Source: Procambarus clarkii (lineage: Eukaryota > Arthropoda > Malacostraca > Decapoda > Cambaridae). From it: a stretch of 64,000 nucleotides of DNA. Location of the stretch: assembly GCF_040958095.1 (NCBI RefSeq), contig NC_091209.1, positions 8,997,330 through 9,061,329 on the forward strand, read 5' to 3'. This document shows positions 12,456 through 24,200 of the stretch, in pieces (position 1 is the stretch's first letter; every line of letters starts with the position of its first letter). The notes under the pieces were generated by a model. It had not been told where the DNA came from, did not search any database, and worked only from the letters and a program-made list of their open reading frames with translations. A program made the translations under genes and the position numbers.

Positions 12456-12678
12456 GCCTCGTAGCCTGGTGGATAGGGGGGGCCTCGTAGCCTGGTGGAT
12501 AGGGGGGGCCTCGTAGCCTGGTGGATAGCGCGCAGGATTCGTAATTCTGTGGCGCGGGTTCGATTCCCGCACGAGGCAGAAACAAATGGGCAAAGTTTCT
12601 TTCACCCTAAGTGCCCCTGTTACCTAGCAGTAAATAGGTACCTGGGAGTTAGTCAGCTGTCACGGGCTGCTTCCTGGG
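12456..12678 (+). mobile_element. SINE family B (Thr-CGT-like head), head triplicated
   Basis: The tRNA-like head starts at 12508 (gcctcgtagcctggtggata). Its anticodon arm can fold with loop ttcgtaa (anticodon CGT, Thr-like), and it has B-box ggttcgattccc. The first 26 bp of the head are repeated at 12456, 12482 and 12508. The shared body follows, then the tail is cut at cttcctgggg by a GT tract. It is a retroposon, not a tRNA gene. Confidence 0.85.
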
Positions 12679-12777
12679 GTGTGTGTGTGTGTGGTGTGGA
12701 AAAAAAAAAGTAGTTAGTAAACAGTTGATTGACAGTTGAGAGGCGGGCCGAAAGAGCAAAGCTCAACCCCCGCAAAA

Positions 12778-12851
12778 CACAACTAGTAAACACACACACA
12801 ACACACACACACACAACACACACACACACAACACACACACAACACACACAC

Positions 12852-12917
<66 letters not shown>

Positions 12918-12980
12918 ACACACACACCACACACACACACACAACACACACACACACACACACACACCACACACACACAC

Positions 12981-13017
<37 letters not shown>
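12778..13017. repeat. (CA)n microsatellite with AACA interruptions
   Basis: CA dinucleotides interrupted at intervals by an extra A or C, giving patches of 10-14 bp periodicity. Peptides read across it are meaningless. Confidence 0.96.
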
Positions 13018-13020
<3 letters not shown>

Positions 13021-13063
13021 ATGATGATTCCACACTGAGCTTGACACCGTCACGCTTCAAGAG

Positions 13064-13740
13064 GTGTGAGATACGGTTGGGCAGCCTCACGCTACGACCA
13101 GTGAGAACGACCAGCCGTGAAGAGAGACCACGAGCAGAAGCACAATAACACCCTCCAGGAGTGTGAGATACGGTTGGGCAGCGTCACGCTACGACCAGTG
13201 AGAACGACCAGCCGTGAAGAGAGACCACGAGCAGAAGCACAATAACACCCTCCAGGAGTGTGAGATACGGTTGGGCAGCCTCACGCTACGACCAGTGAGA
13301 ACGACCAGCCGTGAAGAGAGACCACGAGCAGAAGCACAATAACACCCTCCAGGAGTGTGAGATACGGTTGGGCAGCCTCACGCTACGACCAGTGAGAACG
13401 ACCAGCCGTGAAGAGAGACCACGAGCAGAAGCACAATAACACCCTCCAGGAGTGTGAGATACGGTTGGGCAGCCTCACGCTACGACCAGTGAGAACGACC
13501 AGCCGTGAAGAGAGACCACGGTCAGAAGCACAATAACACCCTCCAGGAGTGTGAGATACGGTTGGGCAGCCTCACGCTACGACCAGTGAGAACGACCAGC
13601 CGTGAAGAGAGACCACGAGCAGAAGCACAATAACACCCTCCAGGAGTGTGAGATACGGTTGGGCAGCCTCACGCTACGACCAGTGAGAACGACCAGCCGT
13701 GAAGAGAGACCACGAGCAGAAGCACAATAACACCCTCCAG
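13064..13740. repeat. 97-bp tandem repeat, seven copies
   Basis: Units begin with gtgtgagatacggttgggca at 13064, 13161, 13258, 13355, 13452, 13549 and 13646, exactly 97 bp apart, and differ by only a few substitutions. Because 97 is not a multiple of 3, it cannot encode a repeated peptide in one frame. The following 13741-14073 is purine-rich DNA with no gene seen. Confidence 0.97.
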
Positions 13741-14069
13741 GAAAAGAACCCAATATCAAGGAGACAGAAGAAACAAAAATGAAAAAGATTGAAATTAAAA
13801 AGTCATAACAGAAGGAGACTGAAGTCAAAAGAAGGAATACAAAGGAAAGTGAATAAAGGAGAACAAGAAAGACACGGGGAAATTCCATATAGAGAGGGTG
13901 AATGTAAAATATAAAAGATGAAATATGAAGGCAGCTAGAGATGAAAGGAGACAAGGGAAGGGGAAGGAAGAGGCAGAGCTGAAGAGGATATAGAGAGCTT
14001 ACAAAGGATAGGAGGAACACATGAAGCAGAAAGAATACATTGGTGGCAGAATGACACCAAGGAACCCCC

Positions 14070-14073
<4 letters not shown>

Positions 14074-14103
<30 letters not shown>
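14074..14103. repeat. (GT)n microsatellite
   Basis: Short GT tract immediately before a LINE 3' fragment. Confidence 0.9.
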
Positions 14104-14106
<3 letters not shown>

Positions 14107-14283
14107 CACCTAGTTGTGTTTGCGGGGGTTGAGCTCTGGCTCTTTGGTCCCGCCTCTCAACCGTCAATCAACTGGTGTACAGGTTCCTCAGCCTTCTGGG
14201 CTCTATCATATCTATACTTGAAACTGTGTATGGAGTCAGCCTCCACCACATCACTGCCTAATGCATTCCATTTGTCAACCACA

Positions 14284-14284
<1 letters not shown>
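14104..14284 (-). pseudogene. CR1-like LINE ORF2 C-terminal fragment
   Basis: On the minus strand it reads VVDKWNALGSDVVEADSIHS followed by FKYRYDR, the typical end of CR1/L2-type reverse-transcriptase polyproteins (inner motif V-V-x-x-W-N-x-L). A diverged second copy lies at 54740-55020. It is only a C-terminal stub flanked by two GT microsatellites, so it is a 5'-truncated relic. The clade name is inferred from the motif. Confidence 0.7.
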
Positions 14285-14285
<1 letters not shown>

Positions 14286-14367
<82 letters not shown>

Positions 14368-14372
14368 TGTGT
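14286..14372. repeat. (GT)n microsatellite
   Basis: GT dinucleotide run directly abutting the LINE stub. Confidence 0.96.
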
Positions 14373-14431
14373 GCGCGCATATTTGAACATTTAGGGTCAA
14401 ATTTTACCTCTAGGATTCTATTTTTGCCGCT

Positions 14432-14488
14432 GTCATTCACCTGTCATTCACCTGTCATCCACCTGTCATTCACCTGCTATTCACCTAG
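14432..14488. repeat. 11-bp tandem repeat (tgtcattcacc)n
   Basis: About five imperfect units of tgtcattcacc. The rest of 14489-14770 shows no feature. Confidence 0.8.
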
Positions 14489-14770
14489 TGCAGTGATCCC
14501 TACGTCTAGCAGGTGCTATGACCTCGACCTCTTAAACTGTGACTGGCGTCGTCTGCACCGGGCTCTCTACTTCACTCCACTTGGTGTTCTCACACTCAAG
14601 AACTGTGTACTTACTTCCCCCTACATCTCACTTGAGCCCTTAGCATCCTTTAACACTTCTACTTCCACTTGTTTCCACTTTAAAACATTTCCTTGTATTT
14701 TTGTCTCTTGTATGTCTTGATCATGGCACCTCTATGATGCTTTCCTCGTGTGGATGATTACTGATGGTGT

Positions 14771-15270
14771 NNNNNNNNNNNNNNNNNNNNNNNNNNNNNN
14801 NNNNNNNNNNNNNNNNNNNNNNNNNNNNNNNNNNNNNNNNNNNNNNNNNNNNNNNNNNNNNNNNNNNNNNNNNNNNNNNNNNNNNNNNNNNNNNNNNNNN
14901 NNNNNNNNNNNNNNNNNNNNNNNNNNNNNNNNNNNNNNNNNNNNNNNNNNNNNNNNNNNNNNNNNNNNNNNNNNNNNNNNNNNNNNNNNNNNNNNNNNNN
15001 NNNNNNNNNNNNNNNNNNNNNNNNNNNNNNNNNNNNNNNNNNNNNNNNNNNNNNNNNNNNNNNNNNNNNNNNNNNNNNNNNNNNNNNNNNNNNNNNNNNN
15101 NNNNNNNNNNNNNNNNNNNNNNNNNNNNNNNNNNNNNNNNNNNNNNNNNNNNNNNNNNNNNNNNNNNNNNNNNNNNNNNNNNNNNNNNNNNNNNNNNNNN
15201 NNNNNNNNNNNNNNNNNNNNNNNNNNNNNNNNNNNNNNNNNNNNNNNNNNNNNNNNNNNNNNNNNNNNNN
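14771..15270. other. Assembly gap (500 N)
   Basis: Exactly 500 unknown bases, a size commonly used as a placeholder. It coincides with the left edge of the large GC-rich array, so the true left boundary and size of that array are not known. Confidence 0.99.
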
Positions 15271-18200
15271 GCAGCAACAGCCGCACCAGCAGCAACAGCC
15301 GCCACCAGCAGCCGCACCAGCAGCAACAACAGCCGCTTCAGCACCAGCAACAGCCGCACCAGCAGCAACAGCCGCACCAGCAGCAACAGCCGCACCAGCA
15401 GCAACAGCAGCAACAGCCGCACCAGCAGCAACAGCCGCACCAGCAGCAACAGCCGCACCAGCCGCACCAGCAGCAACAGCCGCACCAGCAGCAGCAACAG
15501 CCGCACCAGCAGCAGCAACAGCCGCACCAGCCGCACCAGCAGCAGCAACAGCCGCACCAGCAGCAGCAACAGCCGCACCAGCAGCAACAGCCGCACCAGC
15601 AGCCGCACCAGCACCAGCAACAGCCGCACCAGCACCAGCAACAGCCGCACCAGCAGCAACAGCCGCACCAGCAGCAGCAACAGCAGCACCAGCAGCAGCA
15701 ACAGCAGCACCAGCAGCCGCACCAGCACCAGCAACAGCAGCAGCAACAGCCGCACCAGCACCAGCAACAGCAGTACCAGCAGCCGCACCAGCAGCAACAG
15801 CCGCACCAGCAGCCGCACCAGCAGCAACAGCCGCACCAGCAGCCGCACCAGCAGCAACAGCCGCACCAGCAGCAGCAGCAGCAACAGCCGCACCAGCAGC
15901 AGCAACAGCCGCACCAGCAGCAACAGCCGCACCAGCAGCAACAGCCGCACCAGCAGCCGCACCAGCAGCAACAGCCGCACCAGCAGCCGCACCAGCAGCA
16001 ACAGCCGCACCAGCAGCAACAGCCGCACCAGCAGCAACAGCCGCACCAGCAGCAACAGCCGCACCAGCAGCAACAGCCGCACCAGCAGCAACAGCCGCAC
16101 CAGCAGCAACAGCCGCACCAGCAGCCGCACCAGCAGCAACAGCCGCACCAGCAGCAGCAGCAGCATCAGCCGCACCAGCAGCAATAACAGCCGCACCAGC
16201 AGCAACAGCCGCACCAGCAGCAACAGCAGCACCAGCAGCAACAGCCGCACCAGCAGCAGCACCAGCAGCAGCAACAGCCGCACCATCAGCAACAGCCGCA
16301 CACAGCAGCAGCACCAGCAGCAACAGCCGCACCAGCAGCAACAGCCGCACCAGCAGCACCAGCAGCACCAGCAGTAGCAACAGCCGCACCAGCAGCCGCA
16401 CCAGCAGCAGCAACCAGCAGCAACAGCCGCACCGCAGCACCAGCAGCAACAGCCGCACCAGCAGCAACAGCCGCACCAGCACAACAGCCGCACCAGCAGC
16501 AGCAACAGCCGCACCAGCAGCAGCAACAGCCGCACCAGCAGCAGCAACAGCCGCACCAGCAGCAACAGCAGCACAGCCGCACCAGCAGCAACAAGCCGCA
16601 CCAGCAGCAACAGCCGCACCAGCAGCACCAGCATCAACAGCCGCACCAGCAGCAACAGCCGCACCAGCAGCAACAGCCGCAGCAGCCGCACCAGCAGCAA
16701 CAGCCGCACCAAGCAGCAGCAACAGCCGCACCAGCAGCAACAGCCGCACCAGCAGCACCAGCCGCACCAGCCGCACCAGCAGCAACAGCCCGCACCTAGC
16801 GCAACAGCCGCAACAGCCGCACCAGCAGCAACAGCCGCACCAGCAGCAGCAACACCGCACCAGCAGCAGCAACAGCCGCACCACCGCACCAGCAGCAGCA
16901 ACAGCCGCACCAGCAGCAACAGCCGCACCAGCAGCCGCACCCAGCAGCAGCACCAGCAGCACCAGCAGCAACCAGCCGCACCAGCATGCATACAGCCGCA
17001 CCAGCAGCAAACAGCAGCAACAGCCGCACCAGCAGCAACAGCCGCACCAGCCGCACCAGCAGCAACAGCCGCACCAGCAGCAGCAACAGCCGCACCAGCA
17101 GCAGCAACAGCCGCACCAGCCGCACCAGCAGCAGCAACAGCCGCACCAGCAGCCGCACCAGCAGCAGCACCAGCAGCACCAGCAGCAACAGCCGCACCAG
17201 CAGCAACAGCCGCACCAGCAGCAACAGCAGCAACAGCCGCACCAGCAGCAACAGCCGCACCAGCAGCAACAGCCGCACCAGCAGCACCAGCAGCAACAGC
17301 AGCAACAGCCGCACCAGCAGCAACAGCAGCAACAGCCGCACCAGCAGCAACAGCCGCACCAGCAGCAGCACCAGCAGCAACAGCAGCAACAGCCGCACCA
17401 GCAGCAACAGCCGCACCAGCAGCAACAGCCGCACCAGCAGCCGCACCAGCAGCAACAGCCGCACCAGCAGCAGCAACAGCAGCACCAGCAGCAGCAACAG
17501 CCGCACCAGCAGCAACAGCCGCATCCAGCAGCCGCACCAGCAGCAACAACAGCCGCTTCAGCACCAGCAACAGCCGCACCAGCAGCAACAGCCGCACCAG
17601 CAGCAGCAACAGCAGCACCAGCAGCAACAGCAGCACCAGCAGCCGCACCAGCACCAGCAACAGCAGCAGCAACAGCCGCACCAGCACCATCAACAGCAGC
17701 ACCAGCAGCCGCACCAGCAGCAACAGCCGCACCAGCAGCCGCACCAGCAGCCGCACCAGCAGCAACAGCCGCACCAGCAGCCGCACCAGCAGCAACAGCC
17801 GCACCAGCAGCAGCAGCAGCAACAGCCGCACCAGCAGCAGCAACAGCCGCACCAGCAGCAACAGCCACACCAGCAGCAACAGCAGCACCAGCAGCAACAG
17901 CCGCACCAGCAGCAGCACCAGCAGCAGCAACAGCCGCACCAGCAGCAACAGCCGCACCAGCAGCAGCACCAGCAGCAACAGCTGCACCAGCAGCAACAGC
18001 CGCACCAGCAGCCGCACCAGCAGCAACAGCCGCACCAGCAGCAACAGCCGCACCAGCAGAAACAGCCGCACCAGCAGCAGCAACAGCCGCGCTAGCAGCA
18101 GCAACAGCCGCACCAGCAGCAGCAACAGCCGCACCAGCAGCAGCAACAGCCGCACCAGCAGCAGCAACAGCCGCACCAGCAGCAACAGCCGCACCAGCCG

Positions 18201-21200
18201 CACCAGCAGCAACAGCCGCACCAGCAGCAACAGCCGCACCAGCAGCACCAGCAGCAACAGCCGCACCAGCAGCAACAGCCGCACCAGCCGCACCAGCAGC
18301 AACAGCCGCACAGCAGCAGCAGCAACAGCCGCACCAGCAGCAGCAACAGCCGCACCAGCAGCAACAGCCGCACCAGCAGCACCAGCCGCACCAGCCGCAC
18401 CAGCAGCAACAGCCGCACCAGCAGCAACAGCCGCACCAGCAGCAACAGCCGCACCAGCAGCAGCAACAGGCGCACCAGCAGCAGCAACAGCCGCACCAGC
18501 CGCACCAGCAGCAGGCAACAGCCGCACCAGCAGCCGCACCAGCAGCAGCAACAGCCGCACCAGCAGCAACAGCCGCACCAGCAGCAACAGCCGCACCAGC
18601 AGCAGCAACAGCCGCACCAGCAGCAACAGCCGCACCAGCAGCCGCACCAGCAGCAGCACCAGCAGCACCAGCAGCAACAGCCGCACCAGCAGCAACAGCC
18701 GCAGCAGCAGCAACAGCAGCAACAGCCGCACCAGCAGCAACAGCCGCACCAGCTGCACCAGCAGCAACAGCAGCAACAGCCGCACCAGCAGCAACAGCAG
18801 CAACAGCCGCACCAGCAGCAACAGCCGCACCAGCAGCAGCACCAGCAGCAGCAGCAGCAACAGCCGCACCAGCAGCAACAGCCGCACCAGCAGCAACAGC
18901 CGCACCAGCAGCCGCACCAGCAGCAACAGCCGCACCAGCAAAGCCGCACCAGCAGCAACAGCCGCACCAGCAGCAACAGCCGCACCAGCAGCAACAGCCG
19001 CACCAGCAGCAACAGCCGCACCAGCAGCAACAGCCGCACCAGCAGCAACAGCCGCACCAGCAGCAACAGCCGCACCAGCAGCCGCACCAGCAGCAACAGC
19101 CGCACCAGCAGCAGCAGCAGCATCAGCCGCACCAGCAGCAATAACAGCCGCACCAGCAGCAACAGCCGCACCAGCAGCAACAGCAGCACCAGCAGCAACA
19201 GCCGCACCAGCAGCAGCACCAGCAGCAGCAACAGCCGCACCAGCAGCAACAGCCGCACCAGCAGCAGCACCAGCAGCAACAGCCGCACCAGCAGCAACAG
19301 CCGCACCAGCAGCACCAGCAGCACCAGCAGTAGCAACAGCCGCACCAGCAGCCGCACCAGCAGCAGCACCAGCAGCAACAGCCGCACCAGCAGCACCAGC
19401 AGCAACAGCCGCACCAGCAGCAACAGCCGCACCAGCAGCAACAGCCGCACCAGCAGCAGCAACAGCCGCACCAGCAGCAGCAACAGCCGCACCAGCAGCA
19501 GCAACAGCCGCACCAGCAGCAACAGCAGCAACAGCCGCACCAGCAGCAACAGCCGCACCAGCAGCAACAGCCGCACCAGCAGCACCAGCAGCAACAGCCG
19601 CACCAGCAGCAACAGCCGCACCAGCAGCAACAGCCGCAGCAGCCGCACCAGCAGCAACAGCCGCACCAGCAGCAGCAACAGCCGCACCAGCAGCAACAGC
19701 CGCACCAGCAGCACCAGCCGCACCAGCCGCACCAGCAGCAACAGCCGCACCAGCAGCAACAGCCGCACCAGCCGCACCAGCAGCAACAGCCGCACCAGCA
19801 GCAGCAACAGCCGCACCAGCAGCAGCAACAGCCGCACCAGCCGCACCAGCAGCAGCAACAGCCGCACCAGCAGCAACAGCCGCACCAGCAGCCGCACCAG
19901 CAGCAGCACCAGCAGCACCAGCAGCAACAGCCGCACCAGCAGCAACAGCCGCACCAGCAGCAACAGCAGCAACAGCCGCACCAGCAGCAACAGCCGCACC
20001 AGCCGCACCAGCAGCAACAGCCGCACCAGCAGCAGCAACAGCCGCACCAGCAGCAGCAACAGCCGCACCAGCCGCACCAGCAGCAGCAACAGCCGCACCA
20101 GCAGCCGCACCAGCAGCAGCACCAGCAGCACCAGCAGCAACAGCCGCACCAGCAGCAACAGCCGCACCAGCAGCAACAGCAGCAACAGCCGCACCAGCAG
20201 CAACAGCCGCACCAGCAGCAACAGCCGCACCAGCAGCACCAGCAGCAACAGCAGCAACAGCCGCACCAGCAGCAACAGCAGCAACAGCCGCACCAGCAGC
20301 AACAGCCGCACCAGCAGCAGCACCAGCAGCAACAGCAGCAACAGCCGCACCAGCAGCAACAGCCGCACCAGCAGCAACAGCCGCACCAGCAGCCGCACCA
20401 GCAGCAACAGCCGCACCAGCAGCAGCAACAGCAGCACCAGCAGCAGCAACAGCCGCACCAGCAGCAACAGCCGCACCAGCAGCCGCACCAGCAGCAACAA
20501 CAGCCGCTTCAGCACCAGCAACAGCCGCACCAGCAGCAACAGCCGCACCAGCAGCAGCAACAGCAGCACCAGCAGCAACAGCAGCACCAGCAGCCGCACC
20601 AGCACCAGCAACAGCAGCAGCAACAGCCGCACCAGCACCATCAACAGCAGCACCAGCAGCCGCACCAGCAGCAACAGCCGCACCAGCAGCCGCACCAGCA
20701 GCCGCACCAGCAGCAACAGCCGCACCAGCAAGCCGCACCAGCAGCAACAGCCGCACCAGCAGCAGCAGCAGCAACAGCCGCACCAGCAGCAGCAACAGCC
20801 GCACCAGCAGCAACAGCCACACCAGCAGCAACAGCAGCACCAGCAGCAACAGCCGCACCAGCAGCAGCACCAGCAGCAGCAACAGCCGCACCAGCAGCAA
20901 CAGCCGCACCAGCAGCAGCACCAGCAGCAACAGCTGCACCAGCAGCAACAGCCGCACCAGCAGCCGCACCAGCAGCAACAGCCGCACCAGCAGCAACAGC
21001 CGCACCAGCAGAAACAGCCGCACCAGCAGCAGCAACAGCCGCGCTAGCAGCAGCAACAGCCGCACCAGCAGCAGCAACAGCCGCACCAGCAGCAGCAACA
21101 GCCGCACCAGCAGCAGCAACAGCCGCACCAGCAGCAACAGCCGCACCAGCCGCACCAGCAGCAACAGCCGCACCAGCAGCAACAGCCGCACCAGCAGCAC

Positions 21201-24200
21201 CAGCAGCAACAGCCGCACCAGCAGCAACAGCCGCACCAGCCGCACCAGCAGCAACAGCCGCACCAGCAGCAGCAACAGCCGCACCAGCAGCAGCAACAGC
21301 CGCACCAGCAGCAACAGCCGCACCAGCAGCACCAGCCGCACCAGCCGCACCAGCAGCAACAGCCGCACCAGCAGCAACAGCCGCACCAGCAGCAACAGCC
21401 GCACCAGCAGCAGCAACAGGCGCACCAGCAGCAGCAACAGCCGCACCAGCCGCACCAGCAGCAGCAACAGCCGCACCAGCAGCCGCACCAGCAGCAGCAA
21501 CAGCCGCACCAGCAGCAACAGCCGCACCAGCAGCAACAGCCGCACCAGCAGCAGCAACAGCCGCACCAGCAGCAACAGCCGCACCAGCAGCCGCACCAGC
21601 AGCAGCACCAGCAGCACCAGCAGCAACAGCCGCACCAGCAGCAACAGCCGCAGCAGCAGCAACAGCAGCAACAGCCGCACCAGCAGCAACAGCCGCACCA
21701 GCTGCACCAGCAGCAACAGCAGCAACAGCCGCACCAGCAGCAACAGCAGCAACAGCCGCACCAGCAGCAACAGCCGCACCAGCAGCAGCACCAGCAGCAA
21801 CAGCAGCAACAGCCGCACCAGCAGCAACAGCCGCACCAGCAGCAACAGCCGCACCAGCAGCCGCACCAGCAGCAACAGCCGCACCAGCAGCAGCAACAGC
21901 AGCACCAGCAGCAGCAACAGCCGCACCAGCAGCAACAGCCGCACCAGCAGCAGCAACAGCCGCACCAGCAGCAGCAACAGCAGCAACAGCCGCACCAGCA
22001 ACAGCCGCACCAGCAGCAGCAACAGCCGCACCAGCACCAGCAACAGCCGCACCAGCACCAGCAACAGCCGCACCAGCAGCAACAGCCGCACCAGCAGCAA
22101 CAGCCGCACCAGCAGCAACAGCAGCAACAGCCGCACCAGCAGCAACAGCCGCACCAGCCGCACCAGCAGCAACAGCCGCACCAGCAGCAGCAACAGCCGC
22201 ACCAGCAGCAGCAACAGCCGCACCAGCCGCACCAGCAGCAGCAACAGCCGCACCAGCAGCAACAGCCGCACCAGCAGCCGCACCAGCAGCAGCACCAGCA
22301 GCACCAGCAGCAACAGCCGCACCAGCAGCAACAGCCGCACCAGCAGCAACAGCAGCAACAGCCGCACCAGCAGCAACAGCCGCACCAGCCGCACCAGCAG
22401 CAACAGCCGCACCAGCAGCAGCAACAGCCGCACCAGCAGCAGCAACAGCCGCACCAGCCGCACCAGCAGCAGCAACAGCCGCACCAGCAGCCGCACCAGC
22501 AGCAGCACCAGCAGCACCAGCAGCAACAGCCGCACCAGCAGCAACAGCCGCACCAGCAGCAACAGCAGCAACAGCCGCACCAGCAGCAACAGCCGCACCA
22601 GCAGCAACAGCCGCACCAGCAGCAACAGCAGCAACAGCCGCACCAGCAGCAACAGCAGCAACAGCCGCACCAGCAGCAACAGCCGCACCAGCAGCAGCAC
22701 CAGCAGCAACAGCAGCAACAGCCGCACCAGCAGCAACAGCCGCACCAGCAGCAACAGCCGCACCAGCAGCCGCACCAGCAGCAACAGCCGCACCAGCAGC
22801 AGCAACAGCAGCACCAGCAGCAGCAACAGCCGCACCAGCAGCAACAGCCGCACCAGCAGCCGCACCAGCAGCAACAACAGCCGCTTCAGCACCAGCAACA
22901 GCCGCACCAGCAGCAACAGCCGCACCAGCAGCAGCAACAGCAGCACCAGCAGCAACAGCAGCACCAGCAGCCGCACCAGCACCAGCAACAGCAGCAGCAA
23001 CAGCCGCACCAGCACCATCAACAGCAGCACCAGCAGCCGCACCAGCAGCAACAGCCGCACCAGCAGCCGCACCAGCAGCAACAGCCGCACCAGCAGCAAC
23101 AGCCGCACCAGCAGCCGCACCAGCAGCAACAGCCGCACCAGCAGCAGCAGCAGCAACAGCCGCACCAGCAGCAGCAACAGCCGCACCAGCAGCAACAGCC
23201 ACACCAGCAGCAACAGCAGCACCAGCAGCAACAGCCGCACCAGCAGCAGCACCAGCAGCAGCAACAGCCGCACCAGCAGCAACAGCCGCACCAGCAGCAG
23301 CACCAGCAGCAACAGCTGCACCAGCAGCAACAGCCGCACCAGCAGCCGCACCAGCAGCAACAGCCGCACCAGCAGCAACAGCCGCACCAGCAGAAACAGC
23401 CGCACCAGCAGCAGCAACAGCCGCGCTAGCAGCAGCAACAGCCGCACCAGCAGCAGCAACAGCCGCACCAGCAGCAGCAACAGCCGCACCAGCAGCAGCA
23501 ACAGCCGCACCAGCAGCAACAGCCGCACCAGCCGCACCAGCAGCAACAGCCGCACCAGCAGCAACAGCCGCACCAGCAGCACCAGCAGCAACAGCCGCAC
23601 CAGCAGCAACAGCCGCACCAGCCGCACCAGCAGCAACAGCCGCACCAGCAGCAGCAACAGCCGCACCAGCAGCAGCAACAGCCGCACCAGCAGCAACAGC
23701 CGCACCAGCAGCACCAGCCGCACCAGCCGCACCAGCAGCAACAGCCGCACCAGCAGCAACAGCCGCACCAGCAGCAACAGCCGCACCAGCAGCAGCAACA
23801 GGCGCACCAGCAGCAGCAACAGCCGCACCAGCCGCACCAGCAGCAGCAACAGCCGCACCAGCAGCCGCACCAGCAGCAGCAACAGCCGCACCAGCAGCAA
23901 CAGCCGCACCAGCAGCAACAGCCGCACCAGCAGCAGCAACAGCCGCACCAGCAGCAACAGCCGCACCAGCAGCCGCACCAGCAGCAGCACCAGCAGCACC
24001 AGCAGCAACAGCCGCACCAGCAGCAACAGCCGCAGCAGCAGCAACAGCAGCAACAGCCGCACCAGCAGCAACAGCCGCACCAGCTGCACCAGCAGCAACA
24101 GCAGCAACAGCCGCACCAGCAGCAACAGCAGCAACAGCCGCACCAGCAGCAACAGCCGCACCAGCAGCAGCACCAGCAGCAACAGCAGCAACAGCCGCAC

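Noticed and set aside
12508-12578. A functional tRNA-Thr gene
   Set aside because: The cloverleaf-like head is fused directly to a SINE body that recurs elsewhere; no independent terminator follows. The same holds for 5743-5988, 29267-29516, 29934-30182 and 49986-50240.
13064-13740. A repeated protein or RNA gene in the 97-bp array
   Set aside because: The period is not divisible by 3 and no conserved RNA promoter or fold was recognised.
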